This document shows positions 18,067-26,234 of a stretch of DNA of 64,000 nt, one piece after another (position 1 is the stretch's first letter; each line of letters opens with the position of its first letter). The position numbers and the translations under genes were made by a program. Below the pieces are notes generated by a model. That model did not search any database. It saw only the letters and a list, made by a program, of their open reading frames with translations, and was not told the origin of the DNA. Source of the stretch: Microbacterium testaceum StLB037 (GTDB lineage Bacteria; Actinomycetota; Actinomycetes; Actinomycetales; Microbacteriaceae); contig NZ_VTQH01000001.1 in assembly GCF_008763945.1 (NCBI RefSeq), positions 744,110 through 808,109 on the forward strand, read 5' to 3'.

Positions 18067-19392
18067 GTGCGTCTGTCTGTGGTGGGTTGCGGATATCTGG
18101 GAGCCGTTCACGCGGCGGCGATGGCCTCGATCGGCCACGAGGTGGTCGGTATCGATGTCGATGAGCGCAAGATCGCCGCGCTCTCCCGAGGTGAGGCACC
18201 GTTCTTCGAGCCCGGCCTGCAGCAGATCCTCACCGAGGGCATCGCTTCGGGGCGCCTGACCTTCACGACCGAGATGTCGGCGGCGCAGGGCGCCGCGGTG
18301 CACTTCGTGGGCGTCGGAACCCCCCAACAGGCGGGTGGCTACGCCGCCGACCTCACCTATGTCGACGCCGCGATCGACGGACTGCTGCCGTACCTCACCC
18401 CGGGCGACGTCGTGGCGGGCAAGTCGACCGTCCCGGTGGGCACCGCCGCGCGACTGGCCCCTCGGGTGGCGGAGCGCGGCGCCGTCCTCGTGTGGAATCC
18501 GGAGTTCCTCCGCGAAGGATGGGCCGTTCAGGACACCATCGACCCCGACCGACTGGTCGCGGGCGTCCCCTCCGACGACGGCGCCCCGACGGCGGAGGGC
18601 GAGCGGACAGCGCAGATCCTCCGCGAGGTCTATCACCCCTCCATCGCGAAGGGCACGCCCTTCATCGTCACCGACTACGCGACGGCGGAGTTGGTCAAGG
18701 TCGCCGCGAACGCGTTCCTCGCCACGAAGATCAGCTTCATCAACGCCATGGCCGAGATCGCCGAGGTCACGGGGGCCGACGTGACGACCCTGGCCGACGC
18801 GATCGGTCACGACGCGCGCATCGGCCGCCGGTTCCTCGGTGCCGGCATCGGATTCGGCGGGGGCTGCCTCCCCAAGGACATCCGCGCGTTCTCGGCGCGC
18901 GCCGAAGAACTCGGGCGCGGCGAGTCGATCGCCTTCCTCCGCGAAGTGGATGCCATCAACCTCCGCCGCCGCGACCGTGCGGTGGAACTCGCGATCAGCG
19001 CGCTGGGAGGGAGCGTCTTCGAGAAGAAGATCGCCGTTCTGGGCGCGGCCTTCAAGCCCCACAGCGACGACATCCGCGACTCCCCCGCTCTCGACGTGGC
19101 CGTGCGCCTGCACGGGCTCGGTGCGCACGTGACCCTGACCGACCCGGCCGCGATCGACAACGCGCGCCGCGTGCACCCGCAGCTCGCCTATGACGACGAT
19201 CTCGATTCCACCCTCCGCGGTGCGGACGCGGTCATCGTGGTCACCGAGTGGGACGAGTACCGACGGGAACTGAGCCCTGAGCACGCCGCATCGCTCGTGC
19301 GGGGCCGAGTCGTGATCGACGGACGCAACTGCCTCGACCCCGCCGCCTGGCGCGCCGCCGGCTGGGCCTACCACGGCATGGGTCGCCCCTGA
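18067..19392 (+). CDS. UDP-glucose 6-dehydrogenase
   Basis: Oxidises UDP-glucose to UDP-glucuronate, a precursor of acidic exopolysaccharide. It has 441 residues. The N-terminal NAD fold has VVGCGYLGAVHA. The catalytic Cys lies in GFGGGCLPKD (about residue 267), with the preceding ATKISFINAMAEI helix. The C-terminal UDP-binding domain contains GAAFKPHSDDIRDSP. Starts at GTG 18067 after GAAAGG. Placed 76 bp after the sugar transferase, it points to a glucuronate-containing polymer. Confidence 0.95.
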   Translation: MRLSVVGCGYLGAVHAAAMASIGHEVVGIDVDERKIAALSRGEAPFFEPGLQQILTEGIASGRLTFTTEMSAAQGAAVHFVGVGTPQQAGGYAADLTYVDAAIDGLLPYLTPGDVVAGKSTVPVGTAARLAPRVAERGAVLVWNPEFLREGWAVQDTIDPDRLVAGVPSDDGAPTAEGERTAQILREVYHPSIAKGTPFIVTDYATAELVKVAANAFLATKISFINAMAEIAEVTGADVTTLADAIGHDARIGRRFLGAGIGFGGGCLPKDIRAFSARAEELGRGESIAFLREVDAINLRRRDRAVELAISALGGSVFEKKIAVLGAAFKPHSDDIRDSPALDVAVRLHGLGAHVTLTDPAAIDNARRVHPQLAYDDDLDSTLRGADAVIVVTEWDEYRRELSPEHAASLVRGRVVIDGRNCLDPAAWRAAGWAYHGMGRP

Positions 19393-19468
19393 CGGACCGC
19401 TGTCGTCCGATCGATGCGGGTTCCCGCGTGACGAAACCCGTGGCACGCCCGTCTCAGTGGTGACGGAT

Positions 19469-19504
19469 CCCGCCCCTCGGCTTCCCAGCCGGCGAGGGGG
19501 CGGG
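19469..19504 (+). terminator. Terminator hairpin after UDP-glucose dehydrogenase
   Basis: CCCGCCCCTCG (19469-19479) pairs with CGAGGGGGCGGG (19493-19504) with one bulged G, followed by GTTCTC. It lies just ahead of the next start codon. Confidence 0.65.
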
Positions 19505-19528
19505 GTTCTCATCGACAAGGAGACAGCC

Positions 19529-19753
19529 ATGCGCAACAAGCTCATCCTGATCGGCGCCGTCGCTCTGATCGCCTACGCCGTCGGAACCCGCACCCCGCGC
19601 GTCCAGATCAAGAACCGCGAGTCGGTCGGCCACCAGATCGTGCGTCTCTGGAACGACCCGCGGGCGCGCAAGCGTCGTCACAAGGCCGCCAAGAAGGCGG
19701 CTCGAGCCGCCGAGAAGCGCGCCAAGAAGGCCGCGCGCGATCTTCGGAAGTGA
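19529..19753 (+). CDS. Small membrane protein with Lys/Arg/Ala-rich tail
   Basis: A 74-residue protein: one N-terminal hydrophobic segment (residues 4-20) then a strongly basic cytoplasmic tail of KKAARAAEKRAKKAARD type. The ribosome site AAGGAGAC precedes ATG 19529. No known function; basic tails of this sort can bind nucleic acid or acidic phospholipids. It nearly touches the next gene. Confidence 0.75.
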   Translation: MRNKLILIGAVALIAYAVGTRTPRVQIKNRESVGHQIVRLWNDPRARKRRHKAAKKAARAAEKRAKKAARDLRK

Positions 19754-19761
19754 GACGGGCC

Positions 19762-20169
19762 ATGACGCGCTTCTCCACGGACGCGGGCCTGGTGACCTCC
19801 CGCCGCAGCGCCACCGCTGCGGCCGTGGGGGCAGGTCTCATCGTCATGATCGCCCTCGTGCTGTATCTGCCGCTCGTCGGCTTCCTCGCCGGCGCCACCG
19901 CGAGCACCGCCGGCCTGATCCCGTTCCCCACGCTGAGCGTGGGGTTGGTGACGGTGTTCGGCGCCGTCGTCGTCCTGGGACTGCTGGCCCTCGCCGCCAC
20001 GCGTCGACGCTCGGGCGTGGCCTGGGTGCTGGTGGTCGTCGCCATCCTCGCGGCCCTCGGTGTCACGGCCTTCCCCCTCGTCGCGGTCGTCCTCGGTTCG
20101 GCGCAGCGCGTGGGCGAGATCGGTCCCGTCGTCTCGAGCCTGTGGCAGCAGGTGTCGGGCTTGTTCTGA
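19762..20169 (+). CDS. Three-pass membrane protein of unknown function
   Basis: A 135-residue protein with three clear hydrophobic segments (about 20-50, 55-75 and 82-108). Start ATG 19762 is used; GTG 19750 overlaps the previous stop as GTGA and is also possible. Probably co-transcribed with the small basic membrane protein. I recognise no family. Confidence 0.7.
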   Translation: MTRFSTDAGLVTSRRSATAAAVGAGLIVMIALVLYLPLVGFLAGATASTAGLIPFPTLSVGLVTVFGAVVVLGLLALAATRRRSGVAWVLVVVAILAALGVTAFPLVAVVLGSAQRVGEIGPVVSSLWQQVSGLF

Positions 20170-20221
20170 GAGCCCCTGTGGACAACGACTGACACCCTGC
20201 ATGCGCATGTCAGAATGCCGC

Positions 20222-20407
20222 ATGCACACCTTCACCCTCCCCGCCCTCCACCACCACGGCCACCCACTCGGGTCCGACCATGACGACGACGTGCTCGCGG
20301 GCTTCGCCCCGGCGTGCGCATCCTGCGGGGGCGTCGTCGAACCCCTCGAGAGAGGTGCGGCGGCGTGGTGGCACTGCCCTCGATGCGGGCTGGCCCGACT
20401 CGCCTGA
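20222..20407 (+). CDS. Small zinc-ribbon-like protein
   Basis: A 61-residue protein with two CxxC knuckles, CASC and CPRC, 23 residues apart, which suggests a zinc ribbon. It also has a His/Asp-rich N-terminal part (LHHHGHPLGSDHDDD). ATGs at 20201 and 20207 are alternatives. It lies 23 bp before the AarF gene. Confidence 0.55.
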   Translation: MHTFTLPALHHHGHPLGSDHDDDVLAGFAPACASCGGVVEPLERGAAAWWHCPRCGLARLA

Positions 20408-20430
20408 GCCCGCCGGGCTACGCTGACCAC

Positions 20431-22437
20431 GTGGTGGCCAGCATTCTGATCTCGATCGCCGCGGTCGTCTCGGCGGTCCTCGTCGGCTTCGTCGCGCGGC
20501 GCGTGCTCGGCACGGCCGTCGGATGGCCCCGCAGCATCGTCGTCGGCCTGCTCGTCTTCCTGCTGGGAATCCCCTCGGCGGGATGGACCCTGCGCCAGAC
20601 CGGCTTCCCGGACGCCTCGGCATCCCTCCCCGCCGAAGACGGATGGATCTGGGCGGGGCTGATCGCCCTCTCCCTCGCCTGGGTCTTCGCGCTCGGGGTC
20701 GCTGCGCTCGTCGCCAGCGAGGCGATCTTCCCGACGCGCCCGCTCCGCAATCCGATCGACGTCGTGCGAGCGGCACTCCGGCAGCGCAAGCGCACCCGAA
20801 GGTATCTGGAGATCCTCGCGATCGCATCGCGTCACGGTGTGGGCTGGATGTTCCACGGGGGCCGAGCCCGCGTCGAGGAGCAACTGAGCACGTCGGAGGA
20901 GCGCGCCCGCGCCGTCGTGGCGACGATCAACGACGCCGGCGTCAGCTTCGTCAAACTCGGTCAGGTGCTGTCCACCCGTCGCGACCTCGTGCCCGAGCCG
21001 TACCTGAGCGCGCTCGCGTCTCTGCAGACGAGCGCCACGACCCTCCCGTGGGACACCGTGCGCGCGGTGATCGAGAACGACCTGGGAGTCCCCATCGACG
21101 CTGTGTACGCGGAGGTCGACCCGACCCCCCTGGCGGCGGCCTCCGTCGCTCAGGTACACAGGGCACGCCTGCTCGACGGCACGCCCGTCGTCGTCAAGGT
21201 GCAGCGCCCCGCGGCGCGGGCGCAGGTGGAGGCGGATGCCGACATCATCGGCCGCCTCGCGCACCGGGCGGAGGCGCGCACGCGTGTCGGTCGCGACCTG
21301 CGGATCGAGTCGGTCGCACGTGGATTCACGGCGACTCTGCTCGAGGAACTCGACTACCGGATCGAAGCGCGCAACACGCAGATGATCGGATCGACCCTCG
21401 AGCTGATCGACCGTGCCGAGCCCGCACGACGCGGACTCGTGACGGTTCCGCAGGTCTTCGCCGAGGCGTCAGGACAGCGTGTGCTCACGATGGGACTCGT
21501 CGACGGAGCGGCCCTCAGCGACGCGGCTCCCCTCATCGCCCGTCTCGACCCCGACCGGCGCGACCGTCTCGCGGAGACGCTCATGGCCACGGTCCTCGAG
21601 CAGATCCTGGTCTACGGGGTGTTCCACGCCGATCTGCACCCCGGGAACGTGCTCCTCAAGGCCGACGGCACCCTCGGTCTCATCGACTTCGGCGCCGTCG
21701 GCATCATCGAGAGGAGCCGGCGCCAGCACATGACGGCCTTCCTCCTGGCAGCCCTTAGCGAGAACGATGTGGCCGCCACCGACGCCCTGCTCCTGATCGT
21801 GGACGCCCCCGACGACGTCGACCTCGAAGCCTTCCGGCACGACGTCGGCGTGGTCCTCACCACCGAACATCTCCGCACGAGCGGCCACGGCTCGATCTTC
21901 ACGCGGATGGTCGACGTCATCCGCCAGCATCACATCGCCCTCCCGGGCGAGCTGGCGTCGGCGTTCCGCAGTTTCGCGACCCTCGAGGGGTGTCTTCGGG
22001 TCATCGTGGACGATTTCGACATGGTCGGTCGCGCTCTTCCGCTCATGCCGACGCTTCTGCGCAGGACGGTGTCGATCTCGCGGATGGCCACCGACGCACA
22101 GGCGCAGGCGGTCATCGCCCTCGCGCGCCTGGAGCAGATCCCCCGCCGCCTCGACGCCCTGCTCACGGGCGTCGAGAAGGGATCCATCGGAATCACCCTC
22201 CGCAGCGCCGACGGAGAAGACGTCAGCGGCATCCTCGGCCGTGCGACGGGCGAGATCGCGTCGACCCTCGTCTCGATCGCGGCCGTCGTCATCGCCGTCG
22301 TCCTGATCATCGCGGGCGGCGGTCCGGTGCTCGGCGGGTCCATCACGCTCTTCGCCGTGCTCGGCGCGGTCACCGGGCTCTTCGGCTTCCTCGGCCTGCT
22401 CCGTATCGTCCGCAGGACGTTCGGTCGCCGCTCCTGA
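20431..22437 (+). CDS. AarF/ABC1/UbiB-family kinase-like membrane protein
   Basis: An atypical kinase of the UbiB/ABC1 family, 668 residues from GTG 20431. Two transmembrane segments lie at the N-terminus (about 1-95) and two at the C-terminus (about 605-660). The core has the family KxGQ motif (FVKLGQVLSTRRDLVP), VVVKVQRP (nucleotide-binding Lys), HADLHPGNVLL (catalytic Asp) and LIDFGAVG (metal Asp). Family members support quinone or lipid metabolism through ATPase activity. The link to neighbouring exopolysaccharide genes is unclear. Confidence 0.9.
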   Translation: MVASILISIAAVVSAVLVGFVARRVLGTAVGWPRSIVVGLLVFLLGIPSAGWTLRQTGFPDASASLPAEDGWIWAGLIALSLAWVFALGVAALVASEAIFPTRPLRNPIDVVRAALRQRKRTRRYLEILAIASRHGVGWMFHGGRARVEEQLSTSEERARAVVATINDAGVSFVKLGQVLSTRRDLVPEPYLSALASLQTSATTLPWDTVRAVIENDLGVPIDAVYAEVDPTPLAAASVAQVHRARLLDGTPVVVKVQRPAARAQVEADADIIGRLAHRAEARTRVGRDLRIESVARGFTATLLEELDYRIEARNTQMIGSTLELIDRAEPARRGLVTVPQVFAEASGQRVLTMGLVDGAALSDAAPLIARLDPDRRDRLAETLMATVLEQILVYGVFHADLHPGNVLLKADGTLGLIDFGAVGIIERSRRQHMTAFLLAALSENDVAATDALLLIVDAPDDVDLEAFRHDVGVVLTTEHLRTSGHGSIFTRMVDVIRQHHIALPGELASAFRSFATLEGCLRVIVDDFDMVGRALPLMPTLLRRTVSISRMATDAQAQAVIALARLEQIPRRLDALLTGVEKGSIGITLRSADGEDVSGILGRATGEIASTLVSIAAVVIAVVLIIAGGGPVLGGSITLFAVLGAVTGLFGFLGLLRIVRRTFGRRS

Positions 22438-22486
22438 ACCCTGCTCACCCCGCCGCCGGAGCACCGTGACGGGGGTCGGGGTGTGC

Positions 22487-23215
22487 CTACAGTGGTGCGT
22501 GCCCACCCCCGGCGCGCCGCTCCGGCGCAGACACGTCGCGATGATCGTGGCGGCCGTCTACCTCTGCGGCCTCGGGGTCATCCTGCTCTGGCCCGATCAT
22601 CTCGACCGTCACGCCGGTGCTGCTTACGCGATCCTGTACGCCCTCTTCCCCGGTGCGACCGCCGAGACGATGGACTTCGGCCTCAACGTCGTCCTCTTCG
22701 CGCCCTTCGGCGTCCTCTTGTCGGCGCTGCTGCGCGGACACCCTTGGCGACTGCTCGGCGTCGCCTGGGTGGTCCCGCTCCTGGTCGAGATCTTCCAGGG
22801 GGTCTTCCTGCCCGGGCGAACCAGCAGCGCCCTGGACGTCGCCGCCAACACCGTCGGTGGTGTCGTCGGGGCGGTCGCGACGGTGGTCGTCCGACGCTTC
22901 CTCACCCGCTCGCACACCCGCGATCGGTCCTGACTTCGCCCCCTCCGGGGCCGGTGCCGTGGCCCGAGCCGCTTCCTCCCCGAGGTCGCGCAGGATTCGA
23001 CGCGGGTCGAGCTGACGCGGGTCGTACTCCCGCCAGTCGGGGGCCAGCTCGTCGAGCTCACCCACGACCTGAGATCGGCCCTGCTGATACAGCGCGTGCA
23101 CGCGGCCGACGAAGCGCGGCAGGGCTCGACGCCACTCCCGAAGCCTCGCCGGGCCCGCGATGACGCCGATCAGGATGCCCACGATGACAAGCTTGTCGAT
23201 CCCCATGTCGAACAT
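22487..23215 (-). CDS. TatB-like Tat translocase component with antisense-derived tail
   Basis: The N-terminal 95 residues are TatB-like: MFDMGIDKLVIVG begins a short transmembrane helix, then an amphipathic helix and the segment YDPRQLDPRRILRDLGEEA typical of actinobacterial TatB. TatB with TatC recognises twin-arginine signals. The ATG at 23215 follows the phosphatase stop by one base. Oddly the frame has no stop until 22487, so about 145 charged residues are read antisense to the whole vanZ gene. Either the stop was lost, there is a frameshift, or the tail is genuine. The functional part is 22930-23215. Divergent from tatA-tatC. Confidence 0.7.
   Translation of the reverse strand: MFDMGIDKLVIVGILIGVIAGPARLREWRRALPRFVGRVHALYQQGRSQVVGELDELAPDWREYDPRQLDPRRILRDLGEEAARATAPAPEGAKSGPIAGVRAGEEASDDHRRDRPDDTTDGVGGDVQGAAGSPGQEDPLEDLDQERDHPGDAEQSPRVSAQQRRQEDAEGREEDDVEAEVHRLGGRTGEEGVQDRVSSTGVTVEMIGPEQDDPEAAEVDGRHDHRDVSAPERRAGGGHAPL
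22499..22933 (+). CDS. VanZ family membrane protein
   Basis: A 144-residue protein with four hydrophobic segments and the VanZ hallmarks NVVLFAPFGVLL, VEIFQGVFLPGRTSSALDVAANTVGG. The family is named after the teicoplanin-resistance protein of enterococci; function in actinobacteria is unknown. GTG 22499 gives a start close to the first membrane segment. It lies entirely opposite the 3' part of the TatB-like frame; family motifs show that this strand is the conserved one. Confidence 0.85.
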   Translation: MPTPGAPLRRRHVAMIVAAVYLCGLGVILLWPDHLDRHAGAAYAILYALFPGATAETMDFGLNVVLFAPFGVLLSALLRGHPWRLLGVAWVVPLLVEIFQGVFLPGRTSSALDVAANTVGGVVGAVATVVVRRFLTRSHTRDRS

Positions 23216-23216
23216 G

Positions 23217-23885
23217 TCACGACCGCCAGGGGGCCACGGAAGGCATCGGCGACGCCGCTCTCGAGCGGTACTCCCGACGCGAGGAAGGGATGCCGACGGC
23301 TCCCTCTCCCTCGGCCGCGACGGCGGGGAGGGCGTTGAGGGCTCCGAGGATCGCCGAGACGGCGAGAGTGGCCTGCCGCTCGAACTCCAACCACACAGGC
23401 TCTCCTTGCCCGATCGGATCCACGATGTCGTCGTCACTGCCCGCACCCGCGGAGGAGACGGCGAGCCGCGCGCGGGCCGCCGCGCGCACGAGGGTCGGCC
23501 ACGACGACGCCGCCTCGCGCACCCGGGCCGACTCGACGAGACGCGCGAATTCCCTCACCGTGAACACGGATGAGATCAAGTCGGGGCGCAGGTCGAGGAC
23601 GACGCGGCGGTGCGCGCGCTCGGCGCACAGGACCGTGTCGCCGGTCTGCAGGACTGCGTCATCGAGTCGCCGCGAACGATGAGCGCTCAGGTCGACGCCG
23701 TAGACGCCCCCGAGCCGGACCACCTCGTCGACGGCGGGCATCCCTGCTCGCGCTACCGTGCCGGCGCTGGCGACGACGAGGGCGGAGGCCGAGCCCGCGG
23801 CGAGACGCGAGGCCAGCAATCCCCCCACGAAGGGGGATCGGATCACGTTGGCCGTGCAGACGACGACGATGCGACCGCCGATCAT
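23217..23885 (-). CDS. Low-molecular-weight protein tyrosine phosphatase-like protein
   Basis: 222 residues. The N-terminal signature CTANVIRSP keeps the CX5R-S core of LMW-PTPs but replaces the usual CxGNxCRS glycine and second cysteine. DPIGQ provides the general-acid Asp. Such phosphatases (Wzb type) reverse BY-kinase phosphorylation in exopolysaccharide control, and a BY-kinase is encoded at 27769-29427. Long C-terminal extension beyond a usual length of about 150-190. One base from the TatB-like gene, hence co-transcribed; divergent from tatA. Confidence 0.8.
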   Translation of the reverse strand: MIGGRIVVVCTANVIRSPFVGGLLASRLAAGSASALVVASAGTVARAGMPAVDEVVRLGGVYGVDLSAHRSRRLDDAVLQTGDTVLCAERAHRRVVLDLRPDLISSVFTVREFARLVESARVREAASSWPTLVRAAARARLAVSSAGAGSDDDIVDPIGQGEPVWLEFERQATLAVSAILGALNALPAVAAEGEGAVGIPSSRREYRSRAASPMPSVAPWRS

Positions 23886-24105
23886 CCTGTGCTCTTCCGC
23901 ATCGTTCCGCTCCTCCCGCGCCGACCGCGACGCCCGGACAGTCAAGCTCATCCGGTTCTCGAGGCTGGCCGGGCCGGAAACTACGGGCACCCTCGCTCGG
24001 CAGGTGAAGTGGCCCCTCCTCGAGGGCGAAGTTGCGGTCCGACGCCCGGCGCCGCGCCGAGGGCGATCGACCATGGAGATTCGACTTCGAACGAAGGGTC
24101 CCCCG

Positions 24106-24348
24106 ATGGGCATTTTCGGAAACGCGTTCTCCGGGTGGCATCTCATCCTCATCCTGGCCGTCATCCTGCTGCTGTTCGGCGCGGCCAAACTGCCCGGCCT
24201 CGCCAAGAGCGTCGGGGAATCGGTTCGCATCCTGAGGTCCGAGACGAAAGAGACCAAGGCCGGGAAAGACGCCGACACGCCGTCGCCGACCGCCACCACG
24301 GACGAGCACCCCGGACACGGCGGCTCCGGTTCGACGTCGACTCCATGA
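24106..24348 (+). CDS. tatA: Sec-independent protein translocase TatA
   Basis: An 80-residue TatA/E protein that forms the translocation pore for folded proteins. N-terminal helix GWHLILILAVILLLFG, the FGAAKLPGLAKSVGES hinge and amphipathic helix typical of TatA, then an acidic/Ser-Thr tail. GAAGGG lies nine bases upstream of ATG 24106. Its stop overlaps the tatC start as ATGA. Confidence 0.92.
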   Translation: MGIFGNAFSGWHLILILAVILLLFGAAKLPGLAKSVGESVRILRSETKETKAGKDADTPSPTATTDEHPGHGGSGSTSTP

Positions 24349-25145
24349 CACGCAGCGGGCGCGGTCGACGCCCCCGCGAAGCCGGGCAGGCAGACGGCCG
24401 GGGAGGCGCCATGCCTCTGCTTTCGCACCTCTCCGAGCTGCGCAAACGCGTCACCATCGCCGCCGTGGCGATCATCGTCGCGGGAATCGTGGGCTTCGCC
24501 TTCTCGGATGCGGTCATCGCCGCGGCGGCCGAGCCTGTCGCCCACGTCACGGGGCCTTCGCTGACGAGCCTCAACTTCACGCGGATCGGCGAAGCTTTCG
24601 ATCTGCGGTTCAAGATCGCCCTGGCCATCGGCATCGTGCTCGCCGCCCCCGTCTGGCTGTACCAGATCTGGGCTTTCCTCGTCCCGGGACTGACCCGACG
24701 CGAGCGACGCATCGGCGTCGCGTTCGTCGGCACCGCCGTTCCCCTCTTCGCCGGCGGTGTCGCCTTCGGCTGGTTGGTGGTGCCGCAGATCGTCCATCTG
24801 CTCGCCGGATTCGCACCGGCGGGCTCGACGACGATGCTGACGGCGAGTCAGTACTTCGACTTCCTCCTCAAGCTCGTCGTCGGCGTCGGAGTGGCTTTCG
24901 TGTCACCGCTCGCCGTCATCGCGCTGAACGCCGTCGGCGTCCTCAGCGCGGCGAGCATCATCCGAGGGTGGCGGGTCGCGCTGATCGTGATCGTGATCTT
25001 CTCGGCGACGGTCACCCCTCCGTCAGACCTCATGAGCATGCTCATCATCGCCCTCCCGCTGTGCGGCTTGTACGTCGGCTCCGCCCTCTGGGCATGGGCA
25101 CACGACCGACGCGCCGCGCGCCGGGTGGCCGCCGCGTCCCGCTGA
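24345..25145 (+). CDS. tatC: Sec-independent protein translocase TatC
   Basis: Six-helix membrane receptor for twin-arginine signals; 266 residues. Conserved parts are MPLLSHLSELRKRV, the LRFKIALAIGIVLAAPVWLYQIWAF region, PGLTRRERR, F(D)FLLKLVVGVGVAFVSPL and the late TPPSDLMSML. Start ATG 24345 overlaps the tatA stop; an internal ATG at 24411 (MPLLSHL) is where most TatC proteins begin, so the 22-residue leader may not be translated. A second tatAC set elsewhere on the chromosome is expected but cannot be seen here. Confidence 0.93.
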   Translation: MTRSGRGRRPREAGQADGRGGAMPLLSHLSELRKRVTIAAVAIIVAGIVGFAFSDAVIAAAAEPVAHVTGPSLTSLNFTRIGEAFDLRFKIALAIGIVLAAPVWLYQIWAFLVPGLTRRERRIGVAFVGTAVPLFAGGVAFGWLVVPQIVHLLAGFAPAGSTTMLTASQYFDFLLKLVVGVGVAFVSPLAVIALNAVGVLSAASIIRGWRVALIVIVIFSATVTPPSDLMSMLIIALPLCGLYVGSALWAWAHDRRAARRVAAASR

Positions 25146-25162
25146 CCCGACGGCCCCGCCGA

Positions 25163-25516
25163 TCAGTCGAGGTCTTCCCGCGGAGACAGCACAGCGGCGA
25201 CCGGGCGGTCCTCCCCCACGCGGGCGATGAGAGCACGTACCGCGTGCACCGGGAGACAGATCGACGTGCCGTCGCTCGTCTCGACCACCACCCACGTCTC
25301 GGAGTCGTCGCCGCGCTGCAGAAGTCCGACCTCGACATCCGTCAGGACCCCGGACCCACGCGCCGCGCCCCTGCGCACGCGCGCGGTGAGGCCGGTCCCC
25401 CGGCTGCGGTGATCCTCATCGTCGGGGTGCACGGTCGCACCGTGTTCGGTGGTGCACCACGCGAAGACGCATCTGCGGTCCTCGCTGGTCTGCTCGTGTC
25501 TTCCGCGTGAACTCAT
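25163..25516 (-). CDS. DUF6907-like small protein
   Basis: 117 residues from ATG 25516. An N-terminal cluster RCVFAWCTTEHGATVHPDDEDH has Cys/His spacing that could bind zinc and resembles DUF6907 proteins of actinobacteria and their phages. The C-terminal half (WVVVETSDGTSICLPVHAVRALIARV) looks like a small beta-rich domain. Function unknown. Convergent with tatC, 17 bp between stops. Confidence 0.6.
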   Translation of the reverse strand: MSSRGRHEQTSEDRRCVFAWCTTEHGATVHPDDEDHRSRGTGLTARVRRGAARGSGVLTDVEVGLLQRGDDSETWVVVETSDGTSICLPVHAVRALIARVGEDRPVAAVLSPREDLD

Positions 25517-25607
25517 GCCTGACACCTCTCTTCCGGGGTCGCCGCCGACGACGACCCGAACACCGGTGGGCACGAACGCATTACATCGCGAACCTCCGAC
25601 ACCGCCG

Positions 25608-25883
25608 TCACTGACCGGGCGGGAGGCCCTTCGGCGGGGTGGGGATCAGGTCGCGAAGCGGTACTCCGAGGACGTCCGACAGCGCGACGAGAGTGCGCAG
25701 ACGCGGATTCGCCGCGGTGCCGGGGTTGGATTCGCCCTTCTCGAGCTTGCGATACGTGAAGGTCGCCAGGCCCGCTGCGTGAGCGACCTGCTCCTGCGAC
25801 ATCTTCTTCTCGGCCCGCGCGCGCAGCATGCGCACGCCCAACTCTCGAGCGAAATCGGACCAGGGGTCGGGTGCGTCGGTCAT
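25608..25883 (-). CDS. XRE-family transcriptional regulator
   Basis: A 91-residue single-domain DNA-binding protein. The helix-turn-helix is at about 22-75, with KKMSQEQVAHAAGLATFTYRKLEKGESNP. A palindromic AT-rich site lies 30 bp upstream, suggesting autoregulation. It is followed on the same strand by the DUF6907-like gene. Confidence 0.88.
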   Translation of the reverse strand: MTDAPDPWSDFARELGVRMLRARAEKKMSQEQVAHAAGLATFTYRKLEKGESNPGTAANPRLRTLVALSDVLGVPLRDLIPTPPKGLPPGQ

Positions 25884-26234
25884 GGTTCCAGCTTGATCGG
25901 CGGCCCACGCTCACATGAACATGTAAACATTCCCACCGAAGGCCTCGCGCCCCTTAGCCGACGCCCGCGGGAACGGGTGAGGTCGATGCCCTCCGGGGTG
26001 AGATCGCAGGCGATCATCCGACTAGGGAGAACGCGCGCGCCGCCCCGCCCTGAGCGGCACGCGCACCGCGGGAAGCGGACGCTCAGCGCTCGACAGGCGC
26101 CTCACCCCGTTGCGCTCCGGGAAGCACGTTCCGATCGCGCGACGGCGAGGTGGGAGAGTCCCCGCGCCCACCGCCCTCTCCGCACCCGGAGCGAGGCACG
26201 GGGAAAGTCCCCGGGCGTCAACTGCGGAGCAGTC
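25884..26234. other. Intergenic region between XRE gene and second sugar transferase
   Basis: 351 bp without a convincing gene. It holds the AT-rich site at 25913-25930 next to the XRE start, and a CTAGGGA block near 26022 that could be a -10 element. GGAG lies ahead of ATG 26235. The rest is GC-rich sequence in which I see nothing. Confidence 0.5.
25913..25930. promoter_or_regulatory. Palindromic AT-rich site upstream of XRE gene
   Basis: ACATGAACATGT (25913-25924) is an inverted repeat of ACATG/CATGT with a two-base spacer, followed by AAACAT. It lies 30 bp from the XRE start. It stands out by composition and is a plausible auto-operator. Confidence 0.45.

Noticed and set aside
17935..19545. 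Minus-strand frame of 536 codons over UDP-glucose dehydrogenase
   Set aside because: No family features; the plus strand carries all dehydrogenase motifs.
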